From NCBI GenBank assembly GCA_018067265.1, contig JAGPUY010000142.1, forward strand, positions 1 to 9,936: a stretch of DNA of 9,936 nt, in the 5' to 3' direction. The position numbers and the translations under genes are program-made. The DNA comes from Oceanihabitans sp. Its GTDB lineage: Bacteria; Bacteroidota; Bacteroidia; Flavobacteriales; Flavobacteriaceae. The notes below the pieces were generated by a model. It ran no database searches, was not told the origin of the DNA, and saw nothing but the letters and a program-made list of their open reading frames with translations. Below are positions 1 through 5,426 of this stretch, piece after piece (position 1 is the first letter of the stretch; each line of letters opens with the position of its first letter).

Positions 1-93
1 CAAAAAACATTTTATTTTTTAACACTTGGCAACACAACTTTTAACGACCATTCTTTTGCCTTCTCCCTTAGATCTTTTAAATTGCATACATGA
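1..93 (+). CDS. possible C-terminal end of an upstream gene (partial, weak)
   Basis: Frame 1 is open from the window edge to a TGA at 91-93. It gives 30 residues ending in FKLHT. The stop overlaps the start codon of the adenosyltransferase gene in an ATGA arrangement, which is typical of translationally coupled genes. I do not recognise the peptide, and 30 open codons can occur by chance even in AT-rich DNA. In support, I find no convincing TAnnTTTG promoter element close to the next gene, as expected if that gene is co-transcribed from upstream. The alternative is that this is simply a 5' untranslated region. Confidence 0.25.
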   Translation, partial: QKTFYFLTLGNTTFNDHSFAFSLRSFKLHT

Positions 94-662
94 AAGTATA
101 CACAAAAACAGGAGATAAAGGTACCACGGCACTCTTTGGAGGAACAAGAGTGGCAAAACACCATATTCGTATTGATAGCTATGGCACCGTAGACGAATTG
201 AACTCGCATATTGGTTTAATAAGAGATCAAGAAATAAATACCAAATACAAAGAAATCCTTATCCATATACAAGACCGTCTTTTTACGGTAGGAGCCGTTT
301 TGGCCACAGATCCAGAAAAAGCAGTTCTTAAAAATGGAAAAGAACGATTAAACATTCCTAAAATTTCTAACGAGAACATAGAGTTACTCGAAAAAGAAAT
401 GGATACCATGAACGAAGACTTACCACAGATGACGCATTTTGTACTTCCAGGTGGTCACCAAACCGTGTCATTCTGTCACATAGCACGCTGTGTCTGCAGA
501 CGTGCAGAGCGTTTAGCTTCGGCATTAAACGACATAGAGACCATAGAACCGACTACTTTAATGTACTTAAACCGATTGTCGGACTATCTTTTTGTCTTGG
601 CACGAAAGTTGTCTTATGATTTACAGGCAGATGAAGTAAAATGGATTCCTGAAAAGCAATAG
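90..662 (+). CDS. pduO: PduO-type ATP:cob(I)alamin adenosyltransferase
   Basis: This 190-residue cytoplasmic enzyme transfers the 5'-deoxyadenosyl group of ATP to cob(I)alamin (or a corrinoid precursor), making adenosylcobalamin for enzymes such as methylmalonyl-CoA mutase. The family forms trimers of helical bundles. Visible family signatures are the N-terminal ATP-binding TGDKGTT (residues 7-13) followed by LFGG, GTVDELN (32-38), FVLPGG (117-122), the arginine-rich RCVCRRAER (133-141) and YLNRLSDYLFVLAR (159-172). The length is normal for single-domain members. The start is secure because the family begins with MKxYTKTGDKG. There is no Shine-Dalgarno sequence. The ATG overlaps an upstream TGA (ATGA), so it may be coupled to a gene left of the window. 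The symbol reflects the family type (the MMAB/PduO class) and does not imply a propanediol operon, because none is seen here. Confidence 0.95.
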   Translation: MKVYTKTGDKGTTALFGGTRVAKHHIRIDSYGTVDELNSHIGLIRDQEINTKYKEILIHIQDRLFTVGAVLATDPEKAVLKNGKERLNIPKISNENIELLEKEMDTMNEDLPQMTHFVLPGGHQTVSFCHIARCVCRRAERLASALNDIETIEPTTLMYLNRLSDYLFVLARKLSYDLQADEVKWIPEKQ

Positions 663-700
663 TATTTTTCATCTGCAATTAGTAACAACTGCAAAATACT
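661..700 (+). terminator. imperfect hairpin at the end of the adenosyltransferase gene
   Basis: Arms AGTATTTT (661-668) and AAAATACT (693-700) are perfectly complementary over 8 bases, with a second GCA/TGC pairing inside (675-677 with 690-692). The left arm begins within the stop codon. There is no clean T-run after the right arm (only TTTAG), so this is a poor intrinsic terminator on the plus strand. It may be an RNA 3'-end stem or have no function. Confidence 0.3.
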
Positions 701-770
701 TTAGTAGCCAGTAGCTTACAGTTAAAATTGACGTTCTTTTAATTTATTGAAAAAATAATTCACTTTTCTC

Positions 771-800
771 TTGACTATCTAAACTAAAAATTTATTTTTG
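771..800 (+). promoter_or_regulatory. Bacteroidota-type promoter of the DUF2795 gene
   Basis: A -33 element TTG (771-773) and a -7 element TATTTTTG (793-800, matching TAnnTTTG at all fixed positions) are separated by 19 bases, the typical spacing for the main sigma factor of this phylum. Transcription would start near 807. That leaves a leader of only about 15 A-rich bases before the ATG at 822, with no Shine-Dalgarno sequence. Confidence 0.65.
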
Positions 801-821
801 CAAAAATAAAAACATTTAGAA

Positions 822-1043
822 ATGTATTGGACATTAGAACTAGCATCTTATTTAAGTGATGCACCTTGGCCAGCAACAAAGGACGAACTTATTGATTACG
901 CAATCAGAACGGGAGCACCTTTAGAAGTTGTTGAAAACTTACAAGCAATTGAAGACGAAGGAGACTCTTACGACTCAATTGAAGAAATTTGGCCTGATTA
1001 TCCAACGGACGAAGATTACCTCTGGAATGAGGACGAGTATTAA
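822..1043 (+). CDS. small acidic DUF2795-type protein
   Basis: This is a 73-residue cytoplasmic protein of unknown biochemical function. The first half has the DUF2795 pattern: a short helix (LELASYLSDAPWP), then ATKDELIDYAIRTGAP and EVVENLQAIED. From residue about 43 it becomes a strongly acidic tail rich in D, E, W and Y (IWPDYPTDEDY). I count 21 acidic residues and only one lysine and one arginine, so the pI must be very low. There is no signal peptide or membrane segment. From memory of flavobacterial genomes, closely similar 70-75 residue proteins are widespread and often sit next to secA, but I cannot verify that here. It has its own promoter and terminator, so it is probably a single-gene transcript. 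The A-rich 5' leader supports the chosen start. Confidence 0.85.
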   Translation: MYWTLELASYLSDAPWPATKDELIDYAIRTGAPLEVVENLQAIEDEGDSYDSIEEIWPDYPTDEDYLWNEDEY

Positions 1044-1061
1044 TATCAAAAAATTATCAAT

Positions 1062-1090
1062 AAAAAAGTCTCATATCGAGACTTTTTTTT
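1062..1090 (+). terminator. strong intrinsic terminator after the DUF2795 gene
   Basis: An 11-base perfect stem (1062-1072 with 1078-1088, core GTCTC/GAGAC) closes a 5-base loop ATATC and runs into eight T residues (1083-1090). The A-run on the left arm mirrors the T-run, so the structure could also terminate transcription arriving on the minus strand. It insulates secA from the upstream gene. Confidence 0.9.
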
Positions 1091-1122
1091 GGTTATAATT
1101 AAAATAAAATAACAACATAACG

Positions 1123-1130
1123 TATCTTTG
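1123..1130 (+). promoter_or_regulatory. candidate -7 element for secA (TATCTTTG)
   Basis: TATCTTTG fits the TAnnTTTG consensus at every fixed position and lies just downstream of the terminator that closes the previous unit. No TTG is found 17-23 bases upstream; the expected site (about 1101-1103) reads AAA, so the -33 half is poor. If used, transcription would begin near 1137 and leave an unusually long leader of about 170 bases before the secA ATG. Confidence 0.4.
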
Positions 1131-1307
1131 AAATCCTTTTTATTAGGATTTTATCTATACATAATAACAATTAAAAGCTTTATTTAAGGAAAGCATGTTA
1201 TAGGTCGTTTTACAGCAATGAAAATATATTTTCATAAAAAGCAGTAAACACAGTTTGACATAGTGCTTTCAAACCAATAATAAAGTAACCAAAAAAAAAT
1301 ACCACAC
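1131..1307 (+). promoter_or_regulatory. structured secA 5' leader with a possible leader peptide
   Basis: There is no confident gene in this stretch, but several structures are present. Stem AAATCC/GGATTT pairs 1131-1136 with 1146-1151. GCTTT (1177-1181) can pair with AAAGC (1190-1194). A perfect 18-base palindrome lies at 1218-1235. GAAAGCA (1189-1195) can pair with TGCTTTC (1264-1270), while AAAGCA (1238-1243) can pair with the same TGCTTT (1264-1269), helped by AAAC/GTTT inside. These pairings are partly mutually exclusive. A 10-codon frame (1218-1247, MKIYFHKKQ then TAA) starts on the palindrome. Regulation is inferred only; in AT-rich DNA short stems are common. Confidence 0.35.
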
Positions 1308-4300
1308 ATGAGTTTTTTAGATTCTGTACTAAAAGTATTTGTTGGCGATAAGTCTAAGCAAGACGTAAAGTCCTTAACACCTTTAGTCAATAAAATTAAA
1401 ACCTTCGAAGCAGCTTTAGAGGCATTATCTCACGATGAACTACGAGCAAAAACGGCTTTCTTTAAAGAAAAAATAGCAGAAGCACGTCAGCCACTTCAAA
1501 CCAAAATAGATGCGCTTTTAATAGATGCAGAAAAGGAAGAGGATATCGATAAACGTGAAGATATTTATTCTGAAATTGATGCAATAAAAGACGAAATTTA
1601 TACAGTAACAGAAGACGTACTAAACGATATCTTACCAGAAGCTTTTGGTGTAGTTAAAGAAACCGCTAGACGTTTTACAAACAATACTTCCATAACCGTT
1701 ACAGCAAATGAGTTTGATAGACTAATCTCTGGAGAACAGGATTATGTAACCTTAGAAGGAGACCAAGCAACTTGGGCGAACTCATGGGATGCTGCAGGAA
1801 AAGCGATTACTTGGGACATGATTCATTATGATGTACAATTAATTGGTGGTATTGCCATGCACCAAGGTAAAATTGCCGAGATGCATACTGGAGAAGGTAA
1901 AACACTAGTAGCAACACTTCCGGTATATCTTAACGCATTAGCTGGCCGTGGTGTTCACTTAGTAACTGTAAATGATTATCTAGCAAAAAGAGATAGCGCA
2001 TGGATGGCTCCAATTTTTGAGTTTCATGGAATGAGTGTCGATTGTGTAGATTATTACAAACCTAATTCTGCTGCTCGTAAAAAAGCCTATAATGCAGATA
2101 TTACTTATGGTACCAATAACGAGTTTGGTTTTGATTACCTGCGTGATAATATGGCGCATAATCCAGACGATTTAGTACAACGCCCGCATCACTACGCTAT
2201 TGTAGATGAGGTCGATTCGGTTTTAGTCGATGATGCCAGAACACCATTAATTATTTCTGGTCCAATACCAAAAGGAGACCAACATGAGTTTGATGCTTTA
2301 AAACCTAAAGTAGAAGATATTGTTTCGGTACAACGCAAATACTTAACAACTGTTTTAGTAGAAGCAAAAAAACTTATCGCCGCTGGGGATGAAAAAGAAG
2401 GTGGTTTTCAACTACTTCGTGTATATAGAGGTATTCCAAAAAACAAAGCTTTAATTAAGTTTTTAAGTGAAGAAGGTGTGAAACAACTACTTCAAAAAAC
2501 GGAAAACCATTACATGGCAGACAACAATCGTGAAATGCCAAAGATCGATGAAGAACTGTACTATGTAATTGAAGAAAAAAATAATCAAATAGAACTTTCA
2601 GATAAAGGTATAGAATACATCTCTGGAAAAGATAATCCGGACTTTTTCGTCATGCCAGAAATTGGTATCGAAATTGCGAAAATTGAAGCAAAAGGATTAA
2701 GTAAAGAAGAAGAAGCGGAAGAAAAAGAAGATTTATTCCGTGATTTTGGTGTCAAATCCGAACGTATACACACACTTAACCAATTACTAAAAGCATATGC
2801 TCTTTTTGAAAAAGACAACCAATATGTGGTAATGGATAACAAAGTAATGATTGTAGACGAGCAAACGGGTCGTATTATGGATGGTCGTCGTTATAGTGAC
2901 GGTTTACACCAAGCGATTGAAGCCAAAGAAAATGTAAAAATTGAAGATGCTACGCAAACTTTTGCAACAGTAACCCTTCAAAATTACTTTAGAATGTACC
3001 GAAAGCTTTCTGGTATGACAGGAACTGCGGTTACAGAAGCTGGTGAGTTTTGGGAAATATACAAATTAGATGTTGTAGAAATTCCGACAAACAAACCTAT
3101 TGCTCGTGATGACAGACAAGATTTAGTATTTAAAACAAAACGTGAAAAATACAATTCTGTTATTGATGAAGTAACCAAACTATCGCAAGCAGGAAGACCT
3201 GTTTTAATTGGTACTACGAACGTAGAAATTTCGGAACTTTTAGGAAAAATGCTTTCTATTCGTAAAGTACCGCACAATGTCTTAAATGCAAAACAGCATA
3301 AAAAAGAAGCAGAAATAGTAGATGAAGCTGGTAGAAGCGGACAAGTAACCATTGCAACCAATATGGCTGGTCGTGGTACCGATATTAAATTAAGTGACGA
3401 AGTAAAAGCAGCAGGTGGTTTAGCGATTGTTGGTACAGAACGTCATGATTCTCGTCGTGTAGACAGACAATTACGTGGTCGTGCTGGTCGTCAAGGAGAT
3501 GTTGGTAGCTCCCAGTTCTATGTTTCCTTAGAAGATAATTTAATGCGTCTTTTTGGTAGTGAACGTATTGCCAAAATGATGGATAGAATGGGATTAGAAG
3601 AAGGTGAAGTGATTCAGCATTCTATGATTTCTAAATCTATTGAAAGAGCACAGAAAAAAGTAGAAGAAAATAATTTTGGTGTCCGTAAGCGTTTACTAGA
3701 ATATGATGATGTCATGAACTCGCAACGTGAAGTAGTTTACAAACGAAGATATCATGCTTTATTTGGAGAACGTCTTCGTGTAGATATTGCCAATATGGTT
3801 TATGATACGGCGGAAAACATTACGGAAACAAATAAAGGAGCTTCTGATTTTAAGAATTTCGAGTTTGAATTAATTCGTTATTTCTCTATGAGTTCCCCTA
3901 TTACAGAAGCAGAATTTGTAAAGCTTCCTGTGCTAGAAATTGCACAACGCGTATATAAAGCTGCTTTTGAACATTACAAAGCAAAAATGGCACGTAATGC
4001 AGAAATTGCATTCCCTATTATCGCTAATGTATACGAAACGCAACGCGATAAATTTAAAAGAATAGTAGTACCATTTACAGATGGTGTAAAATCTTTACAA
4101 GTAGTTACAGACCTTGAAAAAGCGTATGAAACAAAAGGTAAACAACTTATTACCGATTTTGAAAAGAATATTACACTAGCTATTATCGATGATGCTTGGA
4201 AAACACATTTACGTAAAATGGATGAGTTAAAGCAATCGGTGCAATTGGCTGTACATGAGCAAAAAGATCCTTTATTAATTTATAAATTTGAAGCTTTTGA

Positions 4301-4658
4301 GTTGTTTAAAACGACCATAGACCAAGTAAATAAAGATGTGATTTCTTTCTTATTTAAAGGAGAATTACCAACACAAGAATCTAATATTCAAGAAGCAAAA
4401 GAAACGCGTACAAAAGAAAATTTACAAACGCAAAAAGACGAGATTCCTAATTTAGACGAACGTTCTGCACAAAACAGAGCAGCTGGCAATACACAACGTC
4501 AACCAGAAGTAGTAGAAACTGTTGTACGCGACAAACCAAAAATTGGTCGTAACGATAAAGTGACTATTAAACACGTTATGAGTGGGGAAAATAAAACCTT
4601 AAAATACAAACAAGCAGAACCTTTACTTGCTAAGGGAGAATGGGTTTTAGTAGAGTAA
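1308..4658 (+). CDS. secA: preprotein translocase ATPase subunit SecA
   Basis: SecA is the motor ATPase that pushes unfolded signal-peptide proteins through the SecYEG channel in the inner membrane. At 1116 residues it is longer than the E. coli protein (about 900), as usual in Bacteroidota. NBD1 carries the Walker A segment MHTGEGKT (192-199) and the Walker B segment DEVDSVLVDDARTP (from 300). A long preprotein-crosslinking region with an extra charged stretch follows. NBD2 has TNMAGRGTDIKL (684-695) and GTERHDSRRVDRQLRGRAGRQGD (709-731), including the arginine fingers. The helical scaffold shows NNFGVRKRLLEYDDVMN (788-804) and DDAWKTHL (961-968). The C-terminal tail from about 1079 (IGRNDKV ... 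LLAKGEWVLVE) has no cysteines, so the zinc-binding SecB/ribosome-contact motif of proteobacterial SecA is absent. The start MSFLDSVLKVFVGDK is normal for the family. The gene is preceded by an A-rich leader without a Shine-Dalgarno sequence and followed by a strong terminator. Confidence 0.98.
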   Translation: MSFLDSVLKVFVGDKSKQDVKSLTPLVNKIKTFEAALEALSHDELRAKTAFFKEKIAEARQPLQTKIDALLIDAEKEEDIDKREDIYSEIDAIKDEIYTVTEDVLNDILPEAFGVVKETARRFTNNTSITVTANEFDRLISGEQDYVTLEGDQATWANSWDAAGKAITWDMIHYDVQLIGGIAMHQGKIAEMHTGEGKTLVATLPVYLNALAGRGVHLVTVNDYLAKRDSAWMAPIFEFHGMSVDCVDYYKPNSAARKKAYNADITYGTNNEFGFDYLRDNMAHNPDDLVQRPHHYAIVDEVDSVLVDDARTPLIISGPIPKGDQHEFDALKPKVEDIVSVQRKYLTTVLVEAKKLIAAGDEKEGGFQLLRVYRGIPKNKALIKFLSEEGVKQLLQKTENHYMADNNREMPKIDEELYYVIEEKNNQIELSDKGIEYISGKDNPDFFVMPEIGIEIAKIEAKGLSKEEEAEEKEDLFRDFGVKSERIHTLNQLLKAYALFEKDNQYVVMDNKVMIVDEQTGRIMDGRRYSDGLHQAIEAKENVKIEDATQTFATVTLQNYFRMYRKLSGMTGTAVTEAGEFWEIYKLDVVEIPTNKPIARDDRQDLVFKTKREKYNSVIDEVTKLSQAGRPVLIGTTNVEISELLGKMLSIRKVPHNVLNAKQHKKEAEIVDEAGRSGQVTIATNMAGRGTDIKLSDEVKAAGGLAIVGTERHDSRRVDRQLRGRAGRQGDVGSSQFYVSLEDNLMRLFGSERIAKMMDRMGLEEGEVIQHSMISKSIERAQKKVEENNFGVRKRLLEYDDVMNSQREVVYKRRYHALFGERLRVDIANMVYDTAENITETNKGASDFKNFEFELIRYFSMSSPITEAEFVKLPVLEIAQRVYKAAFEHYKAKMARNAEIAFPIIANVYETQRDKFKRIVVPFTDGVKSLQVVTDLEKAYETKGKQLITDFEKNITLAIIDDAWKTHLRKMDELKQSVQLAVHEQKDPLLIYKFEAFELFKTTIDQVNKDVISFLFKGELPTQESNIQEAKETRTKENLQTQKDEIPNLDERSAQNRAAGNTQRQPEVVETVVRDKPKIGRNDKVTIKHVMSGENKTLKYKQAEPLLAKGEWVLVE

Positions 4659-4700
4659 TACCTACAACAGATATCCATCTTGAACTTGTTTCAAAATCTT

Positions 4701-4730
4701 AAAACCTGAAGGTCACACTTCAGGTTTTTT
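4701..4730 (+). terminator. intrinsic terminator after secA
   Basis: An 11-base perfect stem (4701-4711 with 4718-4728, core CCTGAAG/CTTCAGG) closes a 6-base loop GTCACA and leads into six T residues (4725-4730). The A-run on the left arm makes it potentially bidirectional. It lies 42 bases after the secA stop and ends the secA transcript. Confidence 0.9.
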
Positions 4731-4799
4731 ATTCCCCTATTTTTAAAGAAAAGACAACTTCAAAGCATAAATCTCAAATTTTTAACAATTTTTTTTTTG

Positions 4800-4807
4800 T
4801 ATCTTTA
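4800..4807 (+). promoter_or_regulatory. candidate -7 element for the membrane protein gene
   Basis: TATCTTTA matches seven of the eight positions of TAnnTTTG (the final G is A). It follows a long T-tract (4789-4798) and lies 25 bases before the ATG at 4833, so transcription would start near 4814. I see no TTG at the right spacing for a -33 element. Position after the secA terminator and before an isolated gene supports a promoter here. Confidence 0.4.
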
Positions 4808-4832
4808 AAAAAATAAACCAAAAATTGAAGAT

Positions 4833-5237
4833 ATGAGAAACGTATTTGCTATTGCTGTTGGCCTAGTAGTTTCCGGGCTAGTAATTTTTTTATTATACAT
4901 TTTAGGACCTCAATTTTTCACGTTCCCTCCGGGCGCAAATCCTATGGACCCTGAATCAATAAAACAAAATATGCACTTAATACCTGCAGGAGCAATAATT
5001 TTGGTAATAGTAGCCCATTTTTTCGGCATTATTGGAGGCATGATAGCTTCCACAGCTGTTTCCGAGACTTCGCTAATTCCAGCCTATATTGTTTCAGGAA
5101 TCATCATTCTAGGATCTATTGGCGGTTCTCTCGCTATGTCACATCCAGCTTGGTCCATCATTACAGGAATATTTTCTGTTATTGCAGCTTTTTTTCTTGG
5201 TAGAATAGCCGCTATTAATAAAATGAATGAAGAATAA
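4833..5237 (+). CDS. four-helix integral membrane protein of unknown function
   Basis: This is a 134-residue, strongly hydrophobic protein that I do not recognise as a named family. Four membrane segments are visible at about residues 3-25, 50-74, 82-101 and 105-127. A loop of about 25 residues between the first two contains FPPGANPMDPESIKQNM. The later helices are rich in glycine and alanine (FFGIIGGMIAS, GSIGGSLAM), which favours tight helix packing. The C-terminus is short and charged (NKMNEE). The first helix could be read as a signal peptide, but no cleavage motif follows, so a retained helix is more likely. It begins after the secA terminator and appears to be a single-gene unit. The start has an A-rich leader (AATTGAAGAT) and no in-frame alternative nearby. 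There is no contextual hint of function. Confidence 0.8.
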   Translation: MRNVFAIAVGLVVSGLVIFLLYILGPQFFTFPPGANPMDPESIKQNMHLIPAGAIILVIVAHFFGIIGGMIASTAVSETSLIPAYIVSGIIILGSIGGSLAMSHPAWSIITGIFSVIAAFFLGRIAAINKMNEE

Positions 5238-5354
5238 ATCTATCTTTTAATTCTTCTTTTTTAGCGACAAACAAAACAACCGATTTTATTCCTTTTCAAC
5301 GAATATACTTCAGGATATAACGAAGTTCATTCAATATTCCTTAAATTTATTCCG

Positions 5355-5388
5355 TTGCTAAACAGCAGCATATACTCCTTTATTTTTT
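5355..5388 (+). promoter_or_regulatory. weak candidate promoter of the large exoprotein gene
   Basis: TTG (5355-5357) and TATTTTTT (5381-5388, TAnnTTTG with the last base T) are 23 bases apart, at the upper limit of the usual spacing. No intrinsic terminator is visible after the membrane protein gene (5238-5354), so read-through from that gene is also possible. The gap otherwise shows nothing recognisable. Confidence 0.25.
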
Positions 5389-5426
5389 TTCGATTAATAG
5401 CACCTAATAAAATACGAAAAAAAACT

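Noticed and set aside
1..89. Cobalamin riboswitch upstream of the adenosyltransferase gene
   Set aside because: Only 89 bases are available and no B12-box-like element or extended stem structure is visible; the aptamer would need far more sequence.
12..209. Minus-strand open frame antisense to the adenosyltransferase start
   Set aside because: It overlaps a securely identified gene, has Cys/Ser-rich composition with no recognisable family, and has no promoter or initiation context.
2585..3361. Minus-strand open frames inside secA (2585-2842 and 2984-3361)
   Set aside because: They are Ser/Leu-rich mirror translations of conserved SecA codons, with no independent signals and no recognisable domain.
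5238..5426. Small gene or RNA in the gap before the exoprotein
   Set aside because: No convincing start, terminator or conserved structure could be seen, only AT-rich sequence with a weak promoter candidate.
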